Shown here: positions 24,271-32,176 of the stretch, piece by piece
Numbering within the stretch: the first letter of the stretch is position 1
Layout of the letters: the number at the start of each line of letters is the position of its first letter
Origin: Pseudonocardia sp.
GTDB taxonomy: Bacteria; Actinomycetota; Actinomycetes; Mycobacteriales; Pseudonocardiaceae
Assembly: GCF_029263155.1 (NCBI RefSeq)
Contig: NZ_JAJCYB010000021.1
Span: forward strand, 1 to 38,211
Length of the DNA: 38,211 nucleotides
Reading direction: 5' to 3'
Position numbers and translations under genes: made by a program
Notes under the pieces: model-generated
Database searches by the model: none
The model's input: only the letters and a program-made list of their open reading frames with translations
What the model was told of the DNA's origin: nothing

Positions 24271-25605
24271 GTGAGTACTCCCGCAGGCTCCGCCGAGACC
24301 AACCTCCCGCAGACCGCACCGTCCGCGTTCGACGCACACCGCCCGCCCGAGCGCGAGCTGCTCGACGACTGCGTGCACTGCGGCTTCTGCCTGCCGACCT
24401 GCCCGACCTACCAGCTGTGGGGCGAGGAGATGGACTCCCCGCGCGGCCGCATCTACCTCATGGACCTCGCCCAGAAGGGCGAGATCGGCCTCGACGGGCC
24501 GTTCACCGAGCACATCGACGCCTGCCTGGGCTGCATGGCGTGCGTGACGGCGTGCCCCTCGGGGGTGCAGTACGACCGGCTGCTGGAGTCGGTGCGCCCG
24601 CAGGTCGAGCGCAACGTCGAACGCGACCGTGGTGACCGCCTCTTCCGCGACGCGATCTTCTCGCTGTTCCCGTACAAGCGGCGGTTGCGGGCGGCGGCGC
24701 TGCCCGGTGCGCTCTACCAGAGGCTGCGCCGGATCCCCGCCGTCGCGAAGCTCGCCGACCGGCTCCCCGGCCGGCTGGCGGCGATGGAGTCGCTGTTGCC
24801 GCCGGTGTCGGTGCGCGAGGCGTTCGCGCGGCTGCCCGTGTTCACCCCCGCCGTGCACGCCCGCCGCGGGCGGGTCGCGCTGCTCTCGGGCTGCGTGCAG
24901 GACGTGTTCTTCCACCGCGTCAACGAGGCCACCGTCCGCGTCCTCGCCGCCGACGGCTACGACGTGCTCGTACCGCGTGACCAGGGCTGCTGCGGTGCGC
25001 TCGAGCTGCACGCCGGGCGCGAGGAGACCGCGCTGGGCCGGGCCAGGCGCACCATCGCCCGCTTCGAGACCCTCGACGTCGACACGATCGTGACCAACGT
25101 GGCGGGCTGCGGGTCGTCGATGAAGGAGTACGGCCACCTGCTCTCCGACGACCCCGAGTGGGCCTCGCGGGCGGCGGCGTTCAGCGCCCGGGTGCGCGAC
25201 GTGCACGAGGTGCTCGCCGACCTGGAGCCGGTGGCGCCGCGCCACCCGTTCCGCGCGCGCGTGGCCTACCACGACGCCTGCCACCTCGGGCACGCGCAGA
25301 AGGTGCGGTCGCAGCCCCGCGCGGTGCTGCGCAGCATCCCGGACCTGCAGCTGATCGACATCGCCGAGGCCGACCTGTGCTGCGGCTCCGCGGGCATCTA
25401 CAACATGGTGGCGCCGGAGGCGGCGGGCGAGCTCGGGGTGCGCAAGGCCGGGAACGTGCGGGCGGCACGGCCGGACGTCGTGGTCACGGCCAACCCGGGC
25501 TGCCTGCTGCAGATCGGCAAGCACCTGGGGCGCGACATCCCGTTGCTGCACCCGGTGCAGCTGCTCGACGCCTCGATCCGGGGGGTGCCGGTGCCCCGGA
25601 GCTGA
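24271..25605 (+). CDS. glcF: glycolate oxidase iron-sulfur subunit GlcF
   Basis: Iron-sulfur subunit carrying electrons from the FAD subunits toward the respiratory chain. It has 444 residues. Two [4Fe-4S] motifs of the form CxxCxxCxxxCP are at Cys34/37/40/44 and Cys85/88/91/95. Two cysteine-rich (CCG) domains follow, with DQGCCGALELHAG and NVAGCGSSMKEYGH, then HDACHLGHAQKV and DLCCGSAGIYNM. GTG 24271 lies one base after the glcE stop. It is convergent with the DUF3105 lipoprotein gene, 16 bases apart. Confidence 0.96.
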   Translation: MSTPAGSAETNLPQTAPSAFDAHRPPERELLDDCVHCGFCLPTCPTYQLWGEEMDSPRGRIYLMDLAQKGEIGLDGPFTEHIDACLGCMACVTACPSGVQYDRLLESVRPQVERNVERDRGDRLFRDAIFSLFPYKRRLRAAALPGALYQRLRRIPAVAKLADRLPGRLAAMESLLPPVSVREAFARLPVFTPAVHARRGRVALLSGCVQDVFFHRVNEATVRVLAADGYDVLVPRDQGCCGALELHAGREETALGRARRTIARFETLDVDTIVTNVAGCGSSMKEYGHLLSDDPEWASRAAAFSARVRDVHEVLADLEPVAPRHPFRARVAYHDACHLGHAQKVRSQPRAVLRSIPDLQLIDIAEADLCCGSAGIYNMVAPEAAGELGVRKAGNVRAARPDVVVTANPGCLLQIGKHLGRDIPLLHPVQLLDASIRGVPVPRS

Positions 25606-25621
25606 GTGCCGCGGGCCCGGG

Positions 25622-26290
25622 CTACTCGCCGACGATCGCCGACCCGTCGATCTCGTCGGGGCCGGGCGGGGGGACGAACGGGGGCGGAGCGTCCTGGTCG
25701 AAGTATCCGCGGCCGACCTCGTCGCAGGAGGCGCCGAACTCGGGATGGGTGTTGGGGTTGATCCGCAGGGCGGTCACGAACCGGTCGATCCGCGGGTCGG
25801 CGGCGTCGTCGACGGCGAGCTGGTGCCCCCAGGACTGCAGGGAGATCGGCTGTTCCATGCCCGGGTAGGGCGAGAGGACCAGGTACGGGTTGCCCTCGAC
25901 GCGCGCGGCCAGCGCGTCGACGGTGCCCGCGTCGACCCGGTCGGGGTCGTAGGCGATCCACACCGCGCCGTGCTCCAGCGAGTGCACGAGGTTCTCGCTG
26001 CGCACCGGCTCGGGATAGACGACACCGTTGCAGGCGGCCCAGGCCTGGTCGTGGTTACCGCCGAAGGGCGGGGCGGCGGTGTAGGCCACCCGCTGGCCGG
26101 GGCCCACGTGCTGTGCGTTCTCGACGTTCTCGATCCGCACCCCGTCGATCCGGCGGGACGGGTCCGGGTCGTCGGCGGAGGGCACGAACGAGCTGAGGTC
26201 CGGCGCGGGTGACGCGACGCCGCCGACGATGTTCGCGCAGCTCGCGAGCAGGACCGATGCGGCCACGAGCAGAAGCACGGTCCTACGCAC
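25622..26290 (-). CDS. DUF3105 lipoprotein
   Basis: Secreted lipoprotein of 222 residues. The signal peptide MRRTVLLLVAASVLLASC ends in a lipobox (LASC) with the lipid-bearing Cys18. The mature part carries the DUF3105 pattern: YTAAPPFGGNHDQAWAACNGVVYPEPVRSENLVHSLEHGAVWIAYDP, shown here in part, and WGHQLAVDDAADPRIDRFV near the end. Conserved His (GGNHD, HSLEHG, WGHQL) suggest a metal or cofactor site; no function is established. GTG 26290 is preceded by GAGGTGA. It is divergent from the TPP-enzyme-like gene. Confidence 0.86.
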   Translation of the reverse strand: MRRTVLLLVAASVLLASCANIVGGVASPAPDLSSFVPSADDPDPSRRIDGVRIENVENAQHVGPGQRVAYTAAPPFGGNHDQAWAACNGVVYPEPVRSENLVHSLEHGAVWIAYDPDRVDAGTVDALAARVEGNPYLVLSPYPGMEQPISLQSWGHQLAVDDAADPRIDRFVTALRINPNTHPEFGASCDEVGRGYFDQDAPPPFVPPPGPDEIDGSAIVGE

Positions 26291-26396
26291 GCTGGGTCAC
26301 CTCACGCCGGTGGTGGGACGCGCACGTTACGACATCCGGGCCATACCGGTGCCGCTCGGGGGGCGACATCCGCCGCGGACAGGCAAGGTGCAGGCC

Positions 26397-27722
26397 ATGA
26401 ACGTGGACCGCTGCGGCGGCGTGGCCGTCGCCGAGACCCTCACCGCGAACCTGGTCGACATCGTCTTCGGCACCCCGGACCATCCGCTGCTGCCCTACCT
26501 CGCGCGCGCCGGGATCACCGTGATCACCCTGCCCGACGGCGGTGCGGCCGTGCGGGCGGCGGCGGCGTACGCGCGGGTGTGCGGCCTGCCCGGCGTCGTG
26601 GCGGCGACCGGCACCACGCACCAGCCCGGCCCGCTGCTGCTGCTCACCACCGGTGACGGCGCCGCGGCGGCATCGGCCGAGGCGGCCGCCGACGCCGTCA
26701 CCGGCGCGTTCGCGGCAGTGCTCGACGGGCCGCCGCGCACCGTCCGGGTCGATGTCCCCGCCGACGTGCTCGACCGGCCGTGCACCGGCCGCGCCCGGCC
26801 CGTCGACGCGCCCGCCCCGGCACCCGCGGAGCCCGACGCCGTCGCCCGGGCCGTGGAGCTGCTGGGCACGGCCGAGCGTCCGCTGGTCATCGCGGGCGGC
26901 GGGGCGATCGACGCGTCCGACGAGCTCACCGCACTGGTGCAGGCCCTCGGCGCCCCGGTCGCCACCACCGCGAGCGGCAAGGGCGTCGTCGCCGACGGGC
27001 ACCCGCTCTCGGTCGGCGCCTCGGTCGGCCTGCCCGCGGTGGTGGACGCGGCCGCGGACAGCGACGTCGTACTCGTGGTGGGCAGCGGCTTCGCCTGCCC
27101 GGAGGGTGTGCCCGCGATCCACGTCGACGTCGTGGAGTCACCGCTGCGCCGCAGCGGCGCCGACATCGCCCTGCACGGTGACGCGACCGCCACCGTGGCC
27201 GCCGTGCGGGCCGGGCTGCCGCAGTGGGGCCGGTCGATCGGGGTCGTCCGCGCCGCGTCGCTGCGCGAGAGCTGCCGGGAGCAGGCCCGGGCGGACGGGC
27301 GCGCGTTCGAGCTGGTCAACGACGTCCTGCGCGAGGTGTTGCCGTCGCACGGGGTGCTCGTCGGCGGGACGACGCCGGTGACCCATCTCGGCTCGCGGCA
27401 CTTCTTCCCGGTCCCCACGCCGCGGCTGTTCAGCTCCGGCGGCCTGTCCGCGGCGGTGGGTGCCTGCGTCGCCGGCCCGGCCCGGCCGGTGGCCGCCCTG
27501 CTCGGCACCGGGGCCTTCGCGTCGGCGGGAGGCGAGCTGGCGGCGGCGGTGGCGCTGGGCCTGCCGATTCCCGTCGTCGTGGTGCGCGACGGCAGCGACG
27601 CCGGCGGCGACGGGGGGTCCGGCGGCGCGCACGAGGTCCGCGCGAACGAGCCCGACGACCTGCCCGACCTGGTCGAGGACGCGTTCGAGGCCGACCGGCC
27701 CACGGTGATCCGGCTGGGCTGA
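26397..27722 (+). CDS. degenerate thiamine-diphosphate enzyme-like protein
   Basis: A 441-residue protein with the three-domain plan of acetolactate synthase/benzoylformate decarboxylase enzymes: Pyr-like domain (about 1-150), central domain (PLVIAGGGAIDASDEL, about 160-285) and PP-like domain (about 300-441). Key parts are changed. The catalytic Glu of the HEQGAA motif is Asp47 (LPDGGAA). The GPGxxN motif is missing. GDG of the Mg/diphosphate site is GTG (370-372), and the partner NN is RDGS (397-400). It is also 100 residues shorter than usual. Probably not a working TPP enzyme; a scaffold or ligand-binding role is possible. ATG 26397 has AAGGTG seven bases upstream. Confidence 0.78.
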   Translation: MNVDRCGGVAVAETLTANLVDIVFGTPDHPLLPYLARAGITVITLPDGGAAVRAAAAYARVCGLPGVVAATGTTHQPGPLLLLTTGDGAAAASAEAAADAVTGAFAAVLDGPPRTVRVDVPADVLDRPCTGRARPVDAPAPAPAEPDAVARAVELLGTAERPLVIAGGGAIDASDELTALVQALGAPVATTASGKGVVADGHPLSVGASVGLPAVVDAAADSDVVLVVGSGFACPEGVPAIHVDVVESPLRRSGADIALHGDATATVAAVRAGLPQWGRSIGVVRAASLRESCREQARADGRAFELVNDVLREVLPSHGVLVGGTTPVTHLGSRHFFPVPTPRLFSSGGLSAAVGACVAGPARPVAALLGTGAFASAGGELAAAVALGLPIPVVVVRDGSDAGGDGGSGGAHEVRANEPDDLPDLVEDAFEADRPTVIRLG

Positions 27723-27734
27723 CAGGGCACCGCC

Positions 27735-28718
27735 TCAGCGGGTGAAGTGGTCCCAGCCCGAGGGGTCGCCGGTGTACTCGCGGCCGTCCACGCGCACCTG
27801 CGGCGCGCCCTCGGCGACGGCCCCGACCGCGGTCCATCCCTCGGGCGGCGCGTCCGGGAACGTCGCCACCAGCGCGTGGTCCTCACCGCCGGTGAGCAGC
27901 CAGTGCAGCGGGTCCACGCCCAGCGCCCGCCCGACGTCGGCGAGCCGGGCGGGCACCGCGAACGCCGCGGACCGCACGTCGATCAGCACCCCGGACGCCA
28001 CCGCGACGTGCCCGAGGTCGGCCAGCAACCCGTCCGAGACGTCGATCATCGACGTGGCCCCCGCCCGGGCCGCCGCCGGCCCGGCCGGGTACGGCGGCTC
28101 GGGCACCCGGTGCGCTCCCACGACGGCCACCGGTGAGCGGAACCCGCGACCCAGCACCGCGAGCCCCGCGGCCGACCAGCCCAGCCGCCCGCACACCGCC
28201 ACCACGTCCCCGGGCCGCGCCCCCGACCGGGTCACCGGGGCCCTGCCCTCCAGCGTCCCGAGCGCCGTGACCGAGACGACGAGCTGCGACGAGGACACGA
28301 CGTCCCCGCCGACCACCCCGGCCGAGGCGATGCCCGCCTCCGTCCACAGGCCGTCGGCCAGGCCCTCCAGCGTGGCGACGGGCGTGTCGGCGGGGCAGGC
28401 CAGCCCCACCAGCAGCGCCGTGGGCACGGCGCCCATCGCGGCGACGTCGGCGAGGTTCGCCGCCGCGGCCTTGCGGCCCACCTGTTCGGGGGTGGACCAG
28501 TCCAGGCGGAAGTGCACGCCGTCCACGAGCACGTCGGTACAGGCCACCACCCGCCCGTCCGGCGCCGCGACGACCGCGGCGTCGTCGCCGGGGCCGAGCA
28601 GCGTGGCCGCGGGCTGGGAGCGCCCCGCGGTCACCCGCGCGATCAGGCCGAACTCGCCGAGCGACGCGAGCGTGTTCTCCGCCTCAGGGTGCGCGGACGA
28701 TGTGGGCAACAGGGACAC
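27735..28718 (-). CDS. thiL: thiamine-monophosphate kinase
   Basis: Makes thiamine diphosphate from thiamine monophosphate and ATP, the last step of vitamin B1 synthesis. About 327 residues. ThiL features: LGEFGLIARV at the N-terminus, the Mg/ATP motif GPGDDAAV, CTDVLVDGVHFRLDWS, AAANLADVAAMGA, and MIDVSDGLLADLGH followed by LLTGGEDHALVAT. Start choice is unsure: GGAGGT lies directly against GTG 28718, while TTG 28709 has it at a better nine-base distance. It is convergent with the TPP-like gene and divergent from the Lrp-type gene. Confidence 0.93.
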   Translation of the reverse strand: MSLLPTSSAHPEAENTLASLGEFGLIARVTAGRSQPAATLLGPGDDAAVVAAPDGRVVACTDVLVDGVHFRLDWSTPEQVGRKAAAANLADVAAMGAVPTALLVGLACPADTPVATLEGLADGLWTEAGIASAGVVGGDVVSSSQLVVSVTALGTLEGRAPVTRSGARPGDVVAVCGRLGWSAAGLAVLGRGFRSPVAVVGAHRVPEPPYPAGPAAARAGATSMIDVSDGLLADLGHVAVASGVLIDVRSAAFAVPARLADVGRALGVDPLHWLLTGGEDHALVATFPDAPPEGWTAVGAVAEGAPQVRVDGREYTGDPSGWDHFTR

Positions 28719-28779
28719 CTCCGGTACGTTCGGCTTCCGACTTTCCTCCCCCGGAGAGCCGTAACGGAAGGGGCACGAC

Positions 28780-29019
28780 GTGGTGCAGGCGTACATCCTG
28801 GTCCAGACCGAGGTCGGGAAGGCCGCCGCGGTGGCGACCGCGATCTCCCAGATCACCGGGGTGATCTCCGCGGAGGACGTCACCGGACCCTACGACGTCA
28901 TCGTCCGCGCCGAGGCGGCCGACGTCGACCAGCTCGGCCAGCTCGTCGTGGCCCAGGTGCAGGGCGTCAGCGGGATCACCCGCACGCTGACGTGCCCGGT
29001 GGTGCACCTGTCCTCCTGA
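28780..29019 (+). CDS. stand-alone Lrp/AsnC ligand-binding (RAM) domain protein
   Basis: A 79-residue protein that is only the effector-binding half of an Lrp/AsnC regulator: QAYILVQTEVGKAAAVATAI, then GVISAEDVTGPYDVIVRAEA, then GVSGITRTLTCPVVHL. There is no DNA-binding helix-turn-helix. Such RAM proteins form dimers or octamers that bind amino acids and may modify full-length Lrp proteins. GGAAGGGG precedes the double GTG start. One base separates it from the DUF3515 gene. Confidence 0.88.
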   Translation: MVQAYILVQTEVGKAAAVATAISQITGVISAEDVTGPYDVIVRAEAADVDQLGQLVVAQVQGVSGITRTLTCPVVHLSS

Positions 29020-29020
29020 C

Positions 29021-29578
29021 ATGCCCCGCACGCGCCAGCCCCTCCCGGTCGTCCTCGCGATCACGCTGCCGCTGCTGCTCGCCGTCGCGGTGGCGGTCAT
29101 CGGGCTGACCGGCCGGATCTCCGGTGTCGACGCTCCCCCTCCGCCCGACACCACGCCGCTGGCCACCCCGCCGGTGGAGGCGCCCGACGCCGGGAGCCCG
29201 GAGTGCACCGCGCTGCTGGCCCGGCTCGACGGCGGCCTCCCGGCGGACGGCTCGACGTTGCCCGTCCGCGAGCTCGCCGAGCCGGCCCCGGCCGGGGTGC
29301 GCGCGTGGGCGGCCTCGCCGCGGCCGGTCGTCCTGCGCTGCGGGCTGCCCCGCCCGGCCGAGCTGACGCCGACGTCGGCGCTGCTGGAGATCGACGGCGT
29401 GCAGTGGCTGGAGCTCGACGACGGCGTGCCCGACCCGGTGGTGGTGACCTACGTGACCGTCGACCGCCCGGTCTACGTCGTGCTGACCACCCCCGTCGAC
29501 GCGGGCAGCGGGCCGCTGCAGACGGTGTCCGGCGTGGTCCGCGACACGTTGCCCGCCACGGCGGTCGCGGTGCGCTGA
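29021..29578 (+). CDS. DUF3515 membrane-anchored protein
   Basis: A 185-residue protein with one N-terminal transmembrane segment (about 9-30), a proline-rich linker (VDAPPPPDTTPLATPPVEAP) and an extracellular domain. The domain includes the DUF3515 core SPECTALLARLDGGLP and PVVLRCGLPRPAELTPTSALLEIDGVQWL, the latter shown in part. Two Cys residues (in PECT and RCGL) may form a disulfide outside the membrane. The family sits beside ddl in many actinobacteria, suggesting an envelope role that is not proven. Confidence 0.88.
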   Translation: MPRTRQPLPVVLAITLPLLLAVAVAVIGLTGRISGVDAPPPPDTTPLATPPVEAPDAGSPECTALLARLDGGLPADGSTLPVRELAEPAPAGVRAWAASPRPVVLRCGLPRPAELTPTSALLEIDGVQWLELDDGVPDPVVVTYVTVDRPVYVVLTTPVDAGSGPLQTVSGVVRDTLPATAVAVR

Positions 29579-29586
29579 GGGCTGTC

Positions 29587-29592
29587 TACCCT
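29587..29592 (+). promoter_or_regulatory. -10 box of the MntR-type gene, leaderless type
   Basis: TACCCT ends seven bases before ATG 29600 with no ribosome-binding sequence between, as for DAK2 and ddl in this window. Confidence 0.45.
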
Positions 29593-29599
29593 CATACCC

Positions 29600-30265
29600 A
29601 TGGTGACGATGTCCCGGGCCACCGAGGACTACCTCAAGGCGATCTACAACCTCGCCCATCTCGGCGCCCCGGTCACCACGGGCGCGCTCGCCCACGAGCT
29701 CGGGGTGTCCTCGCCGTCGGTGTCGGCGATGGTGAAGCGGCTCGAGGACGGCGACCTGCTGGCCCGGCCGGACAGCCGCTCGCTGCGGCTCACCGACTCC
29801 GGCGAGCGGGCGGCGCTGCGGGTCGTGCGTCGCCACCGGCTGCTCGAGACGTTCCTCGCGCGCATGCTCGACGTGCCGTGGGACGAGGTGCACGCCGAGG
29901 CCGAGCTGCTCGAGCACGCCCTGTCCGAGCGGCTCGAGGAGCGCATCGACGCCGCGCTCGGCCACCCCACCCACGACCCGCACGGCGACCCGATCCCCCC
30001 GCGCGACGGCCCCCACGTGGAGGTGCGCGGCACGCCGCTGGACACGGTGCCGGTGGGCACCCGGTTCCTCGTCGAGCGCGTGTCCGACCGCGACAGCGCC
30101 GCCCTGCGCTACCTCGGCGACCTGGGCGTGGTCCCGGGCGTGGTGCTCGCGGTGGACGAGCAGGCACCCTTCGGCGGGCCGCGGTGGGTGCGGGTCGGCG
30201 CGGAGCGGCACGCGCTGAGCGGGGCGCTGACCCAGCTCGTGCACGGCCACGTCGTCCGCGACTGA
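29600..30265 (+). CDS. mntR: metal-dependent transcriptional regulator, MntR type
   Basis: DtxR/MntR-family repressor of 221 residues. A winged helix (ELGVSSPSVSAMVKRLEDGDLL) is followed by the dimer/metal domain and a C-terminal FeoA-like SH3 domain (LRYLGDLGVVPGVVLAV). Residue numbers match Corynebacterium diphtheriae DtxR: His79, Glu83, His98, Glu105 and His106 are kept. Met10 is Asp10 and Cys102 is Glu102, the pair found in Bacillus subtilis MntR and linked there to manganese choice. I therefore infer a Mn(II)-responsive repressor. No transporter target is within the window. It is convergent with ddl across the large repeat cluster. Confidence 0.88.
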   Translation: MVTMSRATEDYLKAIYNLAHLGAPVTTGALAHELGVSSPSVSAMVKRLEDGDLLARPDSRSLRLTDSGERAALRVVRRHRLLETFLARMLDVPWDEVHAEAELLEHALSERLEERIDAALGHPTHDPHGDPIPPRDGPHVEVRGTPLDTVPVGTRFLVERVSDRDSAALRYLGDLGVVPGVVLAVDEQAPFGGPRWVRVGAERHALSGALTQLVHGHVVRD

Positions 30266-30453
30266 GCCGCCGCGGCTCCACCCGAGACCCCCTCACCGGC
30301 CGACGGCCCGCACCGGGTGCAGCCGCGCACCGACCACGGTTCGCGCGCCCAACCGCGGCCCGCGCGCTGCCAGCAGCGCGCACCGTGCAGATCGGCGCGC
30401 GAACATCCCCCACCGGACGAACGGGCCGCACCAGGCACCGCCCGCGCGCCCGA

Positions 30454-30529
30454 CCGCGGCTCGCACACCGAACCGCGGCTCGCACACCGAACCGCGGCTC
30501 GCGCACCGAACCGCGGCTCGCGCACCGAA
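30454..30529. repeat. four tandem 19-base units
   Basis: Units start at 30454, 30473, 30492 and 30511. The first two read CCGCGGCTCGCACACCGAA and the last two differ by one base (CGCGCACC). A fifth, diverged unit follows at 30530. Confidence 0.95.
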
Positions 30530-30621
30530 CTGCGGTTCGCGCGCTGCCGGCACCGCGCCAAGCGCACTTCGGCGCGCGAGCCGCACCACACAGCCCGACC
30601 ACGTCGACACACCCCCCACGC

Positions 30622-30659
30622 GGCGGTTCGCGCGCCGGGCGGCGGTTCGCGCGCCGGGC
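30622..30659. repeat. two tandem 19-base units
   Basis: GGCGGTTCGCGCGCCGGGC occurs twice, back to back and identical, at 30622-30640 and 30641-30659. The unit length equals that of the 30454 array although the sequence differs. Confidence 0.95.
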
Positions 30660-30752
30660 AGCCGTCCGCGCGCTGCCGACGGCGCGCGGAACACGCGCCG
30701 ACGCGCGGGGCCGCTCCACCCCGGGTCGCGCGAGCTCGCGTGATCGCCTCCC

Positions 30753-31847
30753 TCAGCGCAGGCCGGTGCCCCGGGCCAGCGCCGTCTCCACCAGCGTGGA
30801 GAGCAGCGCGGGGTAGTCCAGCCCGGTGACGGCCCAGGCCCGCGGGAACATCGAGATCGGGGTGAAGCCGGGCATCGTGTTGACCTCGTTGACGGTGAGC
30901 TCCCCGTCCGCGCCGACGAAGAAGTCCACCCGCGCGAGACCCTGCCCGTCCAGCGCCCGGAACGCCGCGATCGCCATGTCGCGGATGCGGTCGGACTCCG
31001 CGTCGTCGAGCTTGGCGGGGATGTCGAACTCGCACACGTCGTCGAGGTACTTGGAGTCGAAGTCGTAGAACTCGGCGTCGCCCACGATGCGGATCTCGGC
31101 GGGCACGCTGGCCCGCACCGACCCGTCGGGAAACTCCAGCACCCCGACCTCGACCTCGCGCCCGACCACCGCCGCCTCCACCAGCACCTTGGGATCGTGC
31201 TCGCGGGCGGCGGCGATCGCGGCGTCCAGCGCGGACCAGTCGGTGACGCGGGTGATCCCGATCGAGCTGCCCGCCCGGGCCGGCTTGACGAAGGCAGGCA
31301 GGCCGACGGTCTCCCGCTGGGCGGCGGTGAGCGTGTCGGTTCCCGGGCGCAGCACCACGAACGTGCCCACCGGCAGCCCGTCGGCCGCCAGCAGCTTCTT
31401 GGTGAACTCCTTGTCCATGCCCGCCGCGCTGGCCAGCACCCCGGCGCCGACGTAGGGCACTCCGGCCATCTCCAGCAGGCCCTGGATCGTGCCGTCCTCG
31501 CCGTAGGGCCCGTGCAGCACCGGGAACACGACGTCGACGCCGGAGAACACCTCGCCCGCGCGGTCCGGGTCGAGGACGACGAGCCCGCCGCGCGTCGGGT
31601 CGCCCGGCAGGGCCAGCGCGGTGCGGGAGGCGTCGACGGTGGGCAGCTCGCGACCGGAGATCGCCAGCTCCGCGACGTCGTCGGTGCCCAGCACCCATGC
31701 CCCGGCGGGCGTGATGCCGACCGGCACGATCTCGAACCGCTCGCGGTCGAGCCGGCCCAGCACGCTGCCCGCGGACACGCAGGAGACCGCGTGCTCGCTG
31801 CTGCGCCCGCCGAACACCACCGCGACCCGGACCCTGTTCGCCGTCAT
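30753..31847 (-). CDS. ddl: D-alanine--D-alanine ligase
   Basis: ATP-grasp ligase that joins two D-alanines for peptidoglycan. It has 364 residues, full length. Motifs are [51 protein letters not shown], and [19 protein letters not shown]. The tyrosine-containing loop [12 protein letters not shown] suggests a normal D-Ala-D-Ala enzyme rather than a D-Ala-D-Lac type. ATG 31847 is preceded by TACCCT eight bases upstream, so the mRNA has almost no leader. Beside DUF3515 and thiL as in mycobacteria. Confidence 0.96.
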   Translation of the reverse strand: MTANRVRVAVVFGGRSSEHAVSCVSAGSVLGRLDRERFEIVPVGITPAGAWVLGTDDVAELAISGRELPTVDASRTALALPGDPTRGGLVVLDPDRAGEVFSGVDVVFPVLHGPYGEDGTIQGLLEMAGVPYVGAGVLASAAGMDKEFTKKLLAADGLPVGTFVVLRPGTDTLTAAQRETVGLPAFVKPARAGSSIGITRVTDWSALDAAIAAAREHDPKVLVEAAVVGREVEVGVLEFPDGSVRASVPAEIRIVGDAEFYDFDSKYLDDVCEFDIPAKLDDAESDRIRDMAIAAFRALDGQGLARVDFFVGADGELTVNEVNTMPGFTPISMFPRAWAVTGLDYPALLSTLVETALARGTGLR

Positions 31848-31855
31848 GGCGACCG

Positions 31856-31861
31856 AGGGTA
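31856..31861 (-). promoter_or_regulatory. -10 box of ddl, leaderless type
   Basis: Minus-strand TACCCT ends eight bases before ATG 31847. No ribosome site is visible in between. Confidence 0.45.
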
Positions 31862-31905
31862 GGCGGGCCGGGGGGCCGTGGCCGGATCGGGGCCGGAGCG
31901 CACCC

Positions 31906-31933
31906 TTGACTTAGCTAGCTCGCTGGCTAACCT
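31906..31933 (+). promoter_or_regulatory. vapBC promoter with embedded palindromic operator
   Basis: TTGACT (31906-31911), 16-base spacer, TAACCT (31928-31933). The spacer and box edges form a 20-base palindrome, TTAGCTAGC-TC-GCTGGCTAA (31911-31930), with one mismatched pair. RNA would start at about the GTG at 31940, so the mRNA is leaderless. The layout fits self-repression by the antitoxin or the toxin-antitoxin complex. Confidence 0.75.
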
Positions 31934-31939
31934 GATCCC

Positions 31940-32176
31940 GTGACCGAGGTGGGGGTGCACGAGGCGAAGTCGACGCTGTCGGAGCTGCTGCGCCGCGTCG
32001 CCGCGGGCGAGGAGGTCGTGATCACTCGCAGCGGGGAACCTGTGGCGATGCTCGTGCCGGTACCCCGACGGGGACCACGCCGATTCGGGGCCGATGAAGG
32101 CCTGTTCGTCGTCCCTGAGGACTTCGACGACCCGCTACCCCCCCACGTCCAGCGCTACTTCGACGGCGACGGATGA
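31940..32176 (+). CDS. type II antitoxin, Phd/YefM family
   Basis: Antitoxin of 78 residues. The N-terminal Phd/YefM DNA-binding domain reads VGVHEAKSTLSELLRRVAAGEEVVITRSGEPVAMLVPV, given here in pieces as VHEAKSTLSELLRRV and VVITRSGEPVAMLVPV. An acidic C-terminal tail (VPEDFDDPLPPHVQRYFDGD) is the part expected to wrap the toxin. GTG 31940 is at the predicted RNA start. It overlaps the toxin gene by four bases (ATGA), the usual coupling of these modules. Confidence 0.92.
   Translation: MTEVGVHEAKSTLSELLRRVAAGEEVVITRSGEPVAMLVPVPRRGPRRFGADEGLFVVPEDFDDPLPPHVQRYFDGDG

Larger units (their letters stand above)
30266..30752. repeat. large GC repeat cluster at a convergent junction
   Basis: A 487-base gap between convergent mntR and ddl, filled with short repeats and inverted repeats. 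Sub-blocks are four tandem 19-base units at 30454-30529, two 19-base units at 30622-30659, and hairpins of the form GCGCGCTG-CCAG-CAGCGCGC (about 30356-30375) and GCGCGC-N8-GCGCGC (about 30670-30690). The core GGTTCGCGCGCC is shared with 6661-6830. Open frames across it translate to low-complexity Arg/Ala/Pro and are not credible genes. Confidence 0.85.

Noticed and set aside
30293..30694. Minus-strand frame with repeated REPRFGARAAVRCAS-like peptide in the mntR-ddl gap
   Set aside because: The periodicity comes from 19-base DNA repeats, which shift frame at each unit. No ribosome site or family match.
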